IMG/VR virus record: IMGVR_UViG_3300017752_000043
Coordinates: 1-39,711 of that record
Direction: 5' to 3' (one strand)
DNA: 39,711 bases
Origin: a virus
Positions 27,101 to 35,950 of the stretch are shown here, piece by piece. The notes below the pieces were generated by a model. The model saw nothing but the letters and a program-made list of their open reading frames with translations, did no database searches and was not told where the DNA came from. The stretch's first letter is position 1, and each line of letters opens with the position of its first letter. Both the position numbers and the translations under genes were made by a program.

Positions 27101-30100
27101 TTATTTGTAAAGCCGTTTGCTTTTTGTAACAAGTTAGTAGTTAACTTATTGTATGTTGTTTCTAAATCAACAGTATAATTATTTCTATGTGTGTAATTGT
27201 AAAGTGCTTGGCTTATGCCATTTGCTACATATTCAACATTGTCATATACATATTCTAATTCTATATTCTCTTCTAGTTGTCCGCCTATTACGATATTTTT
27301 TAAAACATCACTGCGTAATATTGCTTCGTCTTTTACATTATATAATCTCTTGTTTAGAGCAATTGCAGTAACAAATCCATTTGCATCAAACGTTACTACT
27401 GGCTTAGATACTATACCAATTTCACTGCCATATATATTTGTGTCATCATCAGTTACAACAAATCCAGTAACCTGACTCTCTACATTTATTTTTGTTAAAA
27501 CTTTATTGTCTTTAAAACCAGGTTGAATAAATGTGCTTGGACTAATTGTTTTTTCTATAAGTGTATCAACATTATAAGGAGAAACAGTTTTGTAATCAAT
27601 TACACCTGGCTGGAAGAAATATGTAAATGCTTTTGCAGGTAATAGCTTGAGCATTGCATCAACTGTTACTGCATATCCTTCAGCACTAAATCTATACTTC
27701 TGTTCTGTTGGACCGTAATCACCAAATACAAATGGTGTAGCCGCTTCAGCTGTACCAGCAATATTGCCTAGTATTTCGCTAATTGGCATTAAATCACCAG
27801 AGGTATTGACTGGACATTTTGTTGTCCAATCCCAACCGTATCTTGCAAAACTTGGATCTTGTACTAACTTATCACCTGGCTTACTTACAATACCTCTTTG
27901 TACTGCATCAATTAGTGCGTTACGTTTTGTGCTATCAGTCCAACTGTAATAAGTATCCCACCATGTAGGTTTAAATGAAAACCCAAGCATGTGCCAAGGA
28001 TTAATATGTGGTTGGTGTGTTCCAAACAACACAGTATAAATTCCTACATAGTGGCCTGGCAACTGAACGTTTTGCATATAATCAGGATAGTTTGATAGGA
28101 TAGTACTTGACATGTCTTTGTAGTTCCATGTGGTACTATCATTGGCATCATACATACTCTCTTCTAAAATTGGGTTAATATCTTTTCTTCTTGCCCACTT
28201 ACTAAAGTATGGATATACATAGTTGTCTAAATGCTCTAAAGTAAACCAAGCACCTCTGTGCTGGCTTGGCATAAACTTATCAACGGTTGCATATTTTTCT
28301 TGTGTGTATAACTTGTCGCTTTTAACTAAGCCACTGTAGATCATTAATTCAAGTTCTAACTGTGCGGCATTTACAGGGTCAAATGTCATGCTGTCAAGTT
28401 TATATAGTTCTGCACCTGGTGCTAAATCATAATAATTACCATCGTGTGTTAATAGTCTGTTGTTTACAACTTGAGGTTGTGTACCAAATTTTAATCCTAG
28501 TTTTACAACACTTTGAGGAATATAACATGGTGTATCCATATTATGAAATTCTATCTCAATAGTATTTTTTGCACCATTTGATAATGCAATAGGTGTAGTA
28601 AGTATAGTAAGTGTTTTGCCTTCTATTACATAGTCCACATCTTTAGTTAACATTCTGCGTACTAGTATATCGTCGCTGTTCATGTTATCGGTTAGCCAAA
28701 CATAAACATGGTCTCTAATATTTGTATCTCCATTTGGTATATTCTTTAACTGAATTGTTGTTTGCGTACTATCTATTAATTCTTTTTGTATTTGTTCGCC
28801 AGTGCTATATGCCATGTTACTTGCCGAATATAGTTGACCACCTTTTTTATTTGTTAATAAAACATCAAGTGCATCTACTAGTATTTCGTGTACATTGCTG
28901 TAAACTTTTGTATTGTAAAGCCTACGTACCTGATTTCTAAATCTTGTCATAAAGCTGTCGTAATCTTTACCCTGTTCATATAATGCACCTGTGAGATTTA
29001 ATGTCTTGTCTGCATATTGTACATCATGCATAACACCGCTGTCGTTGTGCAAGAAAATTTTACCACCATATGATGTGAGTCTTGTAATTTGACTAAAGTT
29101 ATTTTCACCAAAAGCTGTTCCATCAAATCCAGGAATATTAAACATGATATCTTCAAAGTGTGCAGATAGTTCGCTTATTGAAAAACTGTCAAATGTTTTA
29201 TTTGTACTATTAGAAGTCCATAGTGTTGGTATATTTGCATTTAAAGAATCATTATTATTGTCGTTGTTAAAAAATTCAATATCAACAATATCACCTTCTT
29301 TTAGTGCAAGTTGACTAATTGTAGTTTGTGAAGGACCAACAGTTACAAAGTTATAATCAATCAAGTTTCCATTGATTGTTAGTTGACTAAACTGATTGTT
29401 AATAGATTCTATTACTGTAACTTTAAACAACGGTGTTGTAGTTGTATCTGTAAAGTGTACATTTATTTTGTTGCTGTCTAGACCAGTTACCATGCTACCA
29501 ACATCTAACATAGTAGTTGTAGATGTTCTTGTTACTGTAGCGTTACCTGTATAGAGTATATCTTCAATATCAACCCCATCGTCACTAAACTTTAAATCTT
29601 CTGTAGTTAAGTTATGAAACTTGACAACAGTATTATTATCAACTAGTATACCTTTTTTGTATTGATTTATATTTTTAGTACTTGTTGTGCCTTGGTTATC
29701 TGTTCTAGTAATATTAACTTGATCATTAATTACATGAACTGTAAATTCATGTTCTTGTCTGTAATTATCATAGCCAATTGGAATTACCAAATCATTATTC
29801 TCATCAGTAATTGTATACTGTAATGTTTCAGGAGCACCAAATATAACGTCACTTGTTTTGTATAAATTTGTAAGTTCGTCATCTTGTTTAAAATAACAGA
29901 ATCCATTTATATCTTGTTTCCAACTAAGTTTTGCATCAACGCTGTCACTTACTCTCTGACTGAAATTATCATGATCTAAGTAATTAAAAAATTGGTACTC
30001 TGCTCCGTTTGGTGTATCTTTATAAGATAAAATTTTACCAAGTACTTCGTCGGGTGTTCCAGACGATCCTATCTCATAACCAAATACAGGTGAACCTTTA

Positions 30101-31767
30101 AATGTTGAGTCATATGTTTCAATGCCTATGCCTTTTGTATCATACACTTTAAACAGAGGCTCTTGATTGATTGAAGTTTTTAATTGAACAAGTGACCAAT
30201 TACTTCCGTTCCATTTAATATCAATGTTTTCAAATTGTTTAAAGTCCGCACTAGGTACATTCTCAACAAAACTTGTATTACCAATTACAAGTTCTTTAAT
30301 TTCTTCTAATATATCACCTTGTTTCATTTTATACAAGTGTGAAGTATATGTTGTAGTATATGCAACAATGCTTCCTACTGGAATTCCGTGTCCAGGATTT
30401 AGTTGCAGTTGAATACCAGTTTCAGAGATTGGTGCAAACTCATTAACAGGTGCAATCAAGTAGTCAATATTACCTACCCATTGCATGTCTATGTTAGGAT
30501 CTAAATCTGCATGATTCCATAAATTCATTCCTGCTTCAAATTCAATAATACTACGCTTGGCTTTATTTTGTTGTGTTGCAAAGTCTTTTATTTCTGCACC
30601 AGTTACTAGCCCACATATAGTTCTAATTGCATTAATATGCATCCAAGCATTTGATCTAGAAAATGCACTCTGCCTGGTATCGTTTCTCGCTATTACAATA
30701 TAATCTGGCTCTGTAGGAATAATAGGTTCGTAGTCCCAATTATCACTGTCGTATGAATCACCGAGTCCCTCACTTAGTGGATCAGTTAAAACTGTTGCGG
30801 TAACTTTACCTGATTCAACTTCTAAATAATAAATTCCATCTAAATCTGGAAATCTCACGTAACTATTTTGTACAAGTTTGTCGTTGTTTGAATCGTGCCT
30901 GACTAAATCAAATCCGTCAAAAAACACAGGTTTGTCTGGATGTGTATCCAAGCTGTAAGCCGACAACATTGCTAAACTATTTCCAGTGTAGTTTCTAATA
31001 CTTGGTCTATGTATTACTGTGTATACTTTGTTTCTATCCCAATAACCATCACTTTTAATATTGTTGTAGTATTGGTTAGTCCAATGAAACTTTCCTTCAA
31101 AATCTTGGAATAAAATTAATTTAATGCTTGTACCAACACCTGTTACAATATATGTATTGCCAGACGCTTGTCCCCAAGTTCCATCAAACTTAATAAACAT
31201 TCCATTTTCTACAAAGAAAGTATTGTTGTCATCTTCAAGTTTATAAACTGACTCGTTTGTTATTTGTTTTATAATATCTTTAAAAGCACCACTGTTTGTT
31301 GATGTGTATATTGGCAAATTTTGTACCCAATAGTAATTTTGATAATTTATTAACATATCAATGTTTACTGGTGGTGAGAACACAAACGGCTGACTACTAT
31401 AAGCGGCGTTATAGTTGTAGGTATCAAAGTTTTCTCTGATTCCATTTACTACATCATCAAATGCAACTGTATGTGTAATATTTTCATCATTGTCATTTAA
31501 AGTAATAGCAGGCTTGAGTTGACTGCTTTGTTTTGCTACGCTAGGATTTTTGATATTAACATATACATCATCTTTGTTTGCATAGTTACCATGTCGTCCG
31601 CCAATAAAGCCTTCGTAAATATCAAGCTCACCCTTGCTTATCATTTGATCAAGAGTACTATCTAACCATGATTGATTTGTTTCAGTATTAAAAACTTTTG
31701 GTATAAAGTTACTACTTTGAATCTTATCGTTTGGATATTTTCCGTATCTCTTTTTGTTGTTAGCCAT
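21172..31767 (-). CDS. Giant baseplate/tail structural protein (3531 aa, gp7 position)
   Basis: This one gene takes up 10.6 kb. The N-terminus (NFIPKVFNTETNQSWLDSTL) and the C-terminus (EIMEYYKDGNILHIIDR) look like giant virion proteins of marine T4-like phages. The product is beta-rich and Asn/Thr-rich, almost without Cys. It follows gp6 directly, in the place of T4 gp7, but is more than three times as long as T4 gp7. Around nucleotides 24786-25145 two related beta-domains are repeated: DGILTTNFTVSGQDLTVNE and AGNVVPSSNYVVNGQDVTFN. Start is ATG with AGGA eight bases upstream, overlapping the end of gp6. No frameshift seen. Probably forms the outer baseplate arms and fibre attachment. Confidence 0.8.
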   Translation of the reverse strand: MANNKKRYGKYPNDKIQSSNFIPKVFNTETNQSWLDSTLDQMISKGELDIYEGFIGGRHGNYANKDDVYVNIKNPSVAKQSSQLKPAITLNDNDENITHTVAFDDVVNGIRENFDTYNYNAAYSSQPFVFSPPVNIDMLINYQNYYWVQNLPIYTSTNSGAFKDIIKQITNESVYKLEDDNNTFFVENGMFIKFDGTWGQASGNTYIVTGVGTSIKLILFQDFEGKFHWTNQYYNNIKSDGYWDRNKVYTVIHRPSIRNYTGNSLAMLSAYSLDTHPDKPVFFDGFDLVRHDSNNDKLVQNSYVRFPDLDGIYYLEVESGKVTATVLTDPLSEGLGDSYDSDNWDYEPIIPTEPDYIVIARNDTRQSAFSRSNAWMHINAIRTICGLVTGAEIKDFATQQNKAKRSIIEFEAGMNLWNHADLDPNIDMQWVGNIDYLIAPVNEFAPISETGIQLQLNPGHGIPVGSIVAYTTTYTSHLYKMKQGDILEEIKELVIGNTSFVENVPSADFKQFENIDIKWNGSNWSLVQLKTSINQEPLFKVYDTKGIGIETYDSTFKGSPVFGYEIGSSGTPDEVLGKILSYKDTPNGAEYQFFNYLDHDNFSQRVSDSVDAKLSWKQDINGFCYFKQDDELTNLYKTSDVIFGAPETLQYTITDENNDLVIPIGYDNYRQEHEFTVHVINDQVNITRTDNQGTTSTKNINQYKKGILVDNNTVVKFHNLTTEDLKFSDDGVDIEDILYTGNATVTRTSTTTMLDVGSMVTGLDSNKINVHFTDTTTTPLFKVTVIESINNQFSQLTINGNLIDYNFVTVGPSQTTISQLALKEGDIVDIEFFNNDNNNDSLNANIPTLWTSNSTNKTFDSFSISELSAHFEDIMFNIPGFDGTAFGENNFSQITRLTSYGGKIFLHNDSGVMHDVQYADKTLNLTGALYEQGKDYDSFMTRFRNQVRRLYNTKVYSNVHEILVDALDVLLTNKKGGQLYSASNMAYSTGEQIQKELIDSTQTTIQLKNIPNGDTNIRDHVYVWLTDNMNSDDILVRRMLTKDVDYVIEGKTLTILTTPIALSNGAKNTIEIEFHNMDTPCYIPQSVVKLGLKFGTQPQVVNNRLLTHDGNYYDLAPGAELYKLDSMTFDPVNAAQLELELMIYSGLVKSDKLYTQEKYATVDKFMPSQHRGAWFTLEHLDNYVYPYFSKWARRKDINPILEESMYDANDSTTWNYKDMSSTILSNYPDYMQNVQLPGHYVGIYTVLFGTHQPHINPWHMLGFSFKPTWWDTYYSWTDSTKRNALIDAVQRGIVSKPGDKLVQDPSFARYGWDWTTKCPVNTSGDLMPISEILGNIAGTAEAATPFVFGDYGPTEQKYRFSAEGYAVTVDAMLKLLPAKAFTYFFQPGVIDYKTVSPYNVDTLIEKTISPSTFIQPGFKDNKVLTKINVESQVTGFVVTDDDTNIYGSEIGIVSKPVVTFDANGFVTAIALNKRLYNVKDEAILRSDVLKNIVIGGQLEENIELEYVYDNVEYVANGISQALYNYTHRNNYTVDLETTYNKLTTNLLQKANGFTNKSSINFFAESSFIGSYGISSQDYKIVMHKGYPHTVINASQIIIKRDAQGYQVYGISNNRQDFRFFEPETSGTRPFREITVSNKTLKKYFNFAKETSVAEYGTTFSKIQDVYNFVRGYFAYLETLGFNHGTNKEAQANLFINWTVRAVEGDELILDLGSKVEITATHGHVVEFDTLRYPANNMLYKDGTVVDIEDVQVKRKNESTVISTKQGATIGNITIAILDYEHAFVFNDRTTFGQVIQDSAKATTQQRLLARGGITKEWDGNKRAPGYLVFDDHIVQNFDSSVQEINDYYKTDVTEFNKNIRHAKDITIGNIEREWLNDLYLDPNVVTKFYQGAIKESGTNASIDRLARFIKGAKDITISEKFMFNHSYFGDTTRKSSTEIQLKQSELTNNPQVVEFAENKTATSSIAINTQDARFVNKSNTQFNVGEFNSTDFSLKTAGEMLSTEADYYAFNTRTLPSVYDSTANYATIESWNNSTSYVIGDLVRYQSRLYKCIVDSTGLTVTSEGITETGTKTNPTFPFGTVVDIGSQQITLQDTTIGLNDIVAVGSIQNPIVRDSNRLTLNGTTVEFRGTTQQQTVVAPATIIGNIPGPVLPSVAGQSITINGTPINFDTRPSAITDGNLAIASNTPPNIPEVFIVPIPDPITDPVQDTFTISTPLSGTTYSVFQVAVDGILTTNFTVSGQDLTVNETLTGGETIDVLLRHVQTLQDTYTITDATLSPLGYFLSQVRVAGNVVPSSNYVVNGQDVTFNDTSSFAPGNLIQFDLEYIDQGMNTADILQAINNASITGLTAGLSAQGTIQLDLTSTSLTATLTVASAATNSLLFLFDINNPTVGDTENVVTGFAFLPLTMQEILDQFNQASFPNTTATEQNNALVITVASADENLVVTDGNGLFGLDALYPYSTTTVNTYTNMIRAVEQINNHMTTQGITDITASVQNSRINISSTRSSLDFGNTTFNNLAGLPTGIQSTLIAGVQNSFEYYGVGDARNDWEELSDDQDPVLFNIWIVNDTDYEVAETDTIKTKYNDWNVLQVQNHGLYTFDSNDPDGCGICAGAATSDGNDAQVTTISDHNLQVGDFVLLTNTTTQPNIDGIHKVTQVHPSDNKIFYIDKFIDRCGNASSVMVLRSQRFETNTQLNAAEASTLFQIPNLSLSFVKFDDNEARSTNVFRKTAASGFVPERKTIQRILNNDVENITIYDYNNNTVVKQLELFDPLRGIIPGIAQSEIDMTSDVDLAAYNQTSNEEYTVVEDNYWSQDQVGKRWWDTSTTRYYDYDQGDLDYKSTHWGRLFPGSSIDVYEWTKSSVPPEEYAQAVEGKVEMFGTVSSGEAFYIYNDLLQENEYFYSSVEEWDALLGNYNTCYYFWVKNKNTYPANKMLTNKAVADIISNPTANGIAWFSVIESNAFITANTDLYLNDTSSVLQINIVPDGINHNSWTSIARGSDLIPDYYYIGLRNNLATVDAKEQTLPDYYVHPFNRYGDDRNIRQAWFQNHGLARQNARDVINALLKDINLYRNYRHQWNREFIKNNMPDKTWKWVDYVSKYRSLYAQPTLTITNSSELSGVDTSVHTIVLLKTIQDDLVRDEIWEYQDNDWYITEKKNSTIELDQIVARKRAGWDVFAWDSTIWDDTSTKVWWRIIVDACRNDWFTDINKFKFNEFFFAMVDSVFSEQDQPNWVHKTTYVKLDIVHDINTTVRKYTRSTVNNIIGYVNTVKPFHTKIDNIVDTSEALEHTNISIVESPKQVITMKLDDLTRTYVGTIYDGGDDWNTTYDQEVDSGNMWDSSASTTYNNGPFLQPEMYASINNPLRQHNLHVDIDSSIGIVVQTNTNGSTVDANTRTFTYLRNYNEELPMFVGLEDAKTSTTTTAIDLTTDEITVTDATNFSNNGFLYINSEIMEYYKDGNILHIIDRATNNTRKINAPLGTSITDITDSLLTASQVSGNTLKLNDMGKSILTSSDSLTASELNALGKGIAI

Positions 31768-31769
31768 TT

Positions 31770-34700
31770 TTACTGTCCTGCTCTAATATTTGCATCTGTA
31801 ATTGTATCAATTATATCAACATCTTCTACTTTAACATCTGGAATAAACATTTCGCTACTAGATGGTTTAATTTCAAATAAGTCACCAAATACACTATCAT
31901 TTCCTTGTGGTACAATTACAAAACTACTAATAATTCCACTCAGCTGTTGATGTACATATGCGGCAAGTTCAGTGAAATAAAATGTTTCACCAAAGTCCCA
32001 ATTTGCTACTTCAAAGTATTTGCCTATTGTCTCAATTACTTTTGATTTTACATCATTGTCTGTCATGTTTGAGTTTTTAACTTTGATAATTCTAAAACGT
32101 GCTCTTAGTTGAGGCTGTGCTTTTAATCCAAATAAAGGCTTGTATGTTACACCTCTATACACTATACTATCGCTCATTGCTTTTTTATTACTAATGTCGC
32201 TAAACATTTTTGAAAGTTGGTAACTAGTAGGAGATGATGGTTGTGCAGTGTTGCCTAGCAAGTATTGTCTAAACTGTCTATCGTATTCTCTACTTAATAC
32301 AAATACATCTATAACGTTTGTAAAACTAGGATCAACTAAAATATTATCTGCTGGATTGTGTTCCCACTCAAATCTTAAATTCTCTTTTCCAGATTGTATA
32401 GTTGCTGTTCCATCATCATCATAATCATATGATATTGTTGAAGTTCCAACAACATCATCATAGCTACGTGGATTGTTTGGTCTTACATCATTGTTGCTAT
32501 CTTCTAAAGATACAATAATTCTGTTGCTGTTTGCAACACCATTTTCGTCTGTAAAGTAACCACTTACAAAAAACTCACCTGCTGGTACAAAATTATCGTT
32601 TAACACAACAATTTTATCTTTCTGTGATTTAAGTGTATATGTACTTAGATTGTATTCGTTATTGATATTACTAAATTCAACTGCTTCACTATTAAATTCT
32701 ATTCTAAATGTTCTAGTGTAAATGTTAAAGTTGTCGTTAGCATATTCAAACCATAATAACCAACTTTGTTCATTGTTGCTATTATTAAAATCAGTTGGCT
32801 GAGGGTCATTATAATCTTGTGTTGTATTTGGTTCAAATATTTCCCAACTTGTGTTGAATAGGTTGTATCTAATTGCAAAAGATTTCTTTGCCTCAATATA
32901 ACCTGTTATGATTTGTCTTTCTCTGTCGTTGAATACTCTATTGAATGCTGGGTATATTGTTTTAATATATGCATTGTCTGGTATTTCTGCATCTAGTACT
33001 ATACTACCTTTACCAGTTGATGTTAAGCCTGTTGGGTCACCAGTTGAATCAAATATTCCTAGTCCATTGTTGTAAATGTTTACAACCTTTGCCCACTTTG
33101 TAGTAAACTCAGTGATTATGCCATTGTCAATTGTTGGTACAGCAAATTCAAGCAAAGTACCAACTTCAATGTGTTGTGTGTATGAAGTTTGTGTTTTACC
33201 TGTTTTTATGATTGATGCAGATGGTAGAGTAACAAAGTATCCGTTGTTACTACCAATTGCATTATCCGTTGGTGTTTGCCATTGTATAGCACCACTTAGT
33301 GTATTTGGTACTGTATCAAAGTTAGGATAACCTGTTGGCTTTAAATTGTTAATTGCTGTGTTAAACTTTGTATAATACAAGTTCAAAAGTTCTTCGTTGT
33401 TTAAAATATTTTTTACATATTTGTTATACGCATGATTAGGAGTCTCGCCAACAGTTGAAATAGTTCTTAAACTATCGTATGCAAATATTTTACCATCCTT
33501 GTTGAATACGTTAACACTTGTGTAAGCACCTGTTGGGTCCATGGTATGTAAATATCTGCTATGACCACTGTGTGTTCTGTTTATACTTTTTGTCTTTAGT
33601 GCATCTTCACTGAACGTTTGTACAACATTATTGTAATCACTTGCTGTAATCATTCTGTTTTGTGCGCTATAGTTTTTTGGTGCGGCTTCTTTTATGCTGT
33701 CTAAACTTTGTCTTGATGTTGCACTTATGATTGGCTTTTTAATTTGTAATCCAACTGTTGCTGTATAGCTGTTGCCATCTGCACCAATATAATCAATATT
33801 AATTTTTTGTGATCCAACATCATCTGATCTTAATCTATATGTAGCATTTATGCTTGTTCTAAACCATATACGAATTTTTCCCTTTGGTAAGTTACCAAAG
33901 TTTTTATCACTAAAGCAAACTGTAATTTGATCATTTTCTCTTGTCTTTACTGAGAAAATATTTCTTTCTGATCCTGCCAGCGTGTTGTAAATATTATTTT
34001 GTGAATATGTATTTTCTACTTTTGTCCAATACGCTGTTGCATTACCGTTGCCGTCAATTGTAGAAACCCATACGTCTGTGCTATTGATATTGTTTACATC
34101 AATATCAAAAGACATGTTATCAAATGGGTCGTTGATTGTAAAGTCTCTAAACTGCAATGATCCTTGCTTTATGCCTAAGAAAAATCCAGTATCTGAACTT
34201 GTAATACCTAGTCCATCATTTTTATAAATTATGCTAAGTGCATTTGTTTTGTCTGGCGCAGTTTCAATAATATGTTTTGTAGCATTATCAAGATCTAATC
34301 CAACAATTTCAAATGTTGAACTTTTACCAGCGGCACTACCAACAACACTAAATGTATATTGATTTTCTGTGTTGTTGAGTTTGTAAAACTGGTGTGTAAT
34401 GTTTTCAATAATTAATTGTTTTACTGGACTACCAAATTGATTGCTTGTCTGCATTACAGCGTTGATTGCTGTAATAAAATTGTCCATGTTGTTGACATCA
34501 GTAGTATTTTCAAATCTTATTTCTTGTCCACCAATACTTGTTCCTTCGCTACCAATTACTGCTTCGTTAGTTTTGATACTAGTAATCTTAATATCACCAA
34601 ATGCAGGCACATTACGCATTGGTTGATATCCTAAAAATTCTGCTAGTTTATAAACACTTTCTTGTCTTTCAGCTGTACTTAAAAAGTTATTCCTACTATT

Positions 34701-34943
34701 CAAGTCAATTCTAAATGCAAGGTTGTGTCCAAATTGTGCTACCACATCAAGTAGTGCAACAAATTCAGCTGATTCTATCCAATCGTTATAATTTTCTGGA
34801 TAATTATTGCGGACATATTCTACCATAGCAGTACGGATAGTATCATAATCATATGCTTGTAGATTAGCATTAATGAAACTATCATATACTATAGTATAAT
34901 CTTCAGCCGCAAAAAGTTTTGTTTGTCTAGTTTTTTGTGCCAT
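31770..34943 (-). CDS. 6: Baseplate wedge subunit gp6
   Basis: The N-terminal 140 residues have the gp6 signature: NYNDWIESAEFVALLD, AQFGHNLAFRIDLNSR, and YKLAEFLGYQPMRN. In T4, gp6 dimers link adjacent wedges in the central baseplate ring. This protein is 1057 residues, about 400 more than T4 gp6 (660), with extra beta-rich material in the middle and C-terminal half. The ATG follows the gp25 stop by one base. Neighbours gp25 upstream and the giant protein downstream support the call. The ribosome binding site is weak (GAG), suggesting coupling with gp25. Confidence 0.9.
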   Translation of the reverse strand: MAQKTRQTKLFAAEDYTIVYDSFINANLQAYDYDTIRTAMVEYVRNNYPENYNDWIESAEFVALLDVVAQFGHNLAFRIDLNSRNNFLSTAERQESVYKLAEFLGYQPMRNVPAFGDIKITSIKTNEAVIGSEGTSIGGQEIRFENTTDVNNMDNFITAINAVMQTSNQFGSPVKQLIIENITHQFYKLNNTENQYTFSVVGSAAGKSSTFEIVGLDLDNATKHIIETAPDKTNALSIIYKNDGLGITSSDTGFFLGIKQGSLQFRDFTINDPFDNMSFDIDVNNINSTDVWVSTIDGNGNATAYWTKVENTYSQNNIYNTLAGSERNIFSVKTRENDQITVCFSDKNFGNLPKGKIRIWFRTSINATYRLRSDDVGSQKINIDYIGADGNSYTATVGLQIKKPIISATSRQSLDSIKEAAPKNYSAQNRMITASDYNNVVQTFSEDALKTKSINRTHSGHSRYLHTMDPTGAYTSVNVFNKDGKIFAYDSLRTISTVGETPNHAYNKYVKNILNNEELLNLYYTKFNTAINNLKPTGYPNFDTVPNTLSGAIQWQTPTDNAIGSNNGYFVTLPSASIIKTGKTQTSYTQHIEVGTLLEFAVPTIDNGIITEFTTKWAKVVNIYNNGLGIFDSTGDPTGLTSTGKGSIVLDAEIPDNAYIKTIYPAFNRVFNDRERQIITGYIEAKKSFAIRYNLFNTSWEIFEPNTTQDYNDPQPTDFNNSNNEQSWLLWFEYANDNFNIYTRTFRIEFNSEAVEFSNINNEYNLSTYTLKSQKDKIVVLNDNFVPAGEFFVSGYFTDENGVANSNRIIVSLEDSNNDVRPNNPRSYDDVVGTSTISYDYDDDGTATIQSGKENLRFEWEHNPADNILVDPSFTNVIDVFVLSREYDRQFRQYLLGNTAQPSSPTSYQLSKMFSDISNKKAMSDSIVYRGVTYKPLFGLKAQPQLRARFRIIKVKNSNMTDNDVKSKVIETIGKYFEVANWDFGETFYFTELAAYVHQQLSGIISSFVIVPQGNDSVFGDLFEIKPSSSEMFIPDVKVEDVDIIDTITDANIRAGQ

Positions 34944-34944
34944 T

Positions 34945-35328
34945 TTAATACTCTGTTACTTTGTTAAATTCTTTATCAAATTTCAATTGCAAATCTGTTG
35001 CAGTTTTAGTTGGTAGGTATATAAGGTTAGCACTAACATATACATAATTTGCATCTTCATCTACTGTTACAGTAGAGTTTACCAAATTAAATCTAGGATC
35101 ATAACTCACCACAGTAATAACATCATCTTCAATTTCATCAATTGTAAGAGTGTCGAGTGGTTGGAATACAAGATATGGAAGATTACTACCAAAGTCTGGA
35201 TTAGTCCATTTCTCTCCTTTACGGATATGAAAATGGTTTTCTAAGTCTTGCTTAGCCAGATCTAAATCTCTAAGGATTTTAGAGGTAGATTTTGTGTTTA
35301 AAGTTGTATAACCAATTATATTACTCAT
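34945..35328 (-). CDS. 25: Baseplate wedge protein gp25 (sheath initiator)
   Basis: The 127-residue protein matches gp25/lysozyme-like W family in length and motif: GSNLPYLVFQPLDTLT and then DDVITVVSYDPR, the position of the conserved EPR core (here DPR). gp25 sits at the inner baseplate and starts sheath polymerisation. ATG start; no Shine-Dalgarno is visible. A late motif (CATAAATA) lies so close that the transcript would begin at or near the ATG. Confidence 0.9.
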   Translation of the reverse strand: MSNIIGYTTLNTKSTSKILRDLDLAKQDLENHFHIRKGEKWTNPDFGSNLPYLVFQPLDTLTIDEIEDDVITVVSYDPRFNLVNSTVTVDEDANYVYVSANLIYLPTKTATDLQLKFDKEFNKVTEY

Positions 35329-35333
35329 ACAAC

Positions 35334-35341
35334 TATTTATG
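35334..35341 (-). promoter_or_regulatory. T4-type late motif just upstream of gp25
   Basis: CATAAATA on the minus strand ends six bases before the gp25 ATG. With normal late-promoter geometry the transcript would start about at the ATG, making it leaderless. This may be real or a chance match. Confidence 0.35.
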
Positions 35342-35361
35342 TGAAAAATTAACTACGTACT

Positions 35362-35901
35362 TTATGATACTACTTTTAACTGATCCTCTGGCCAATTAAT
35401 ATAGTCTTGCCACTTGGCATCTGGTATAGTGTACGGATAATGCTTTCTACTGTTGTTTATTTGGTGCCAAGTGGGTCTATATGGCTTATTAATAGGCTGT
35501 ATAATATTACTGCCTTTTTTAACATTACAAGGACCGCAAGCGGCAACAGTATTTGTCCATCCCAATTTACCACCTTTAGACTTTGGAATGACATGATCTA
35601 GTGTTAGCTCATCATAATGAAAATCATTGCCACAATATTGACACTGATAGTCATCTCTTATATAGACATTCCGCCGGGAATACCTCGCTAAATTTGGTTG
35701 TTTTTGATAGGTGTGTAGCATTACAACACTTGGCATTGGTATAGTTAAATTTGCCGATCTTAGTACACGATCTTCGTAATTTTCAACTACGTGTATCTTG
35801 TCTGCAAACATATACTTTACAGCATTTTGCCAACTGATTGTACTCAGTGGCAAATAACTAAGTGGTCTTGCATCTGCATTTAATAGAAGTACGCTGGGCA
35901 A
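35362..35901 (-). CDS. HNH endonuclease
   Basis: The 179-residue protein has a classical HNH nuclease: C87-C90 (CQYC), D102-H103 (LDHVIPKSKGG), N117 and C122-C125-N126 (CGPCN). The four Cys bind a structural zinc; H103 is the catalytic base. The N-terminal part (LLLNADARPLSYLPLS) is the usual extension of this HNH family. The start is TTG: a stop codon lies two codons upstream, and AAGGAA lies nine bases before the TTG. It is a free-standing HNH gene in the baseplate cluster. It may be a homing endonuclease or a domesticated one, for example acting in DNA processing. Confidence 0.88.
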   Translation of the reverse strand: MPSVLLLNADARPLSYLPLSTISWQNAVKYMFADKIHVVENYEDRVLRSANLTIPMPSVVMLHTYQKQPNLARYSRRNVYIRDDYQCQYCGNDFHYDELTLDHVIPKSKGGKLGWTNTVAACGPCNVKKGSNIIQPINKPYRPTWHQINNSRKHYPYTIPDAKWQDYINWPEDQLKVVS

Positions 35902-35950
35902 AACTTAATGTTCCTTGTTTCTTTCTGTATTTAAATTAAATTAACATATA

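Noticed and set aside
35928-35935. Late-like motif TTTAAATA before the HNH gene
   Set aside because: One mismatch to NATAAATA in very AT-rich sequence; too likely by chance.
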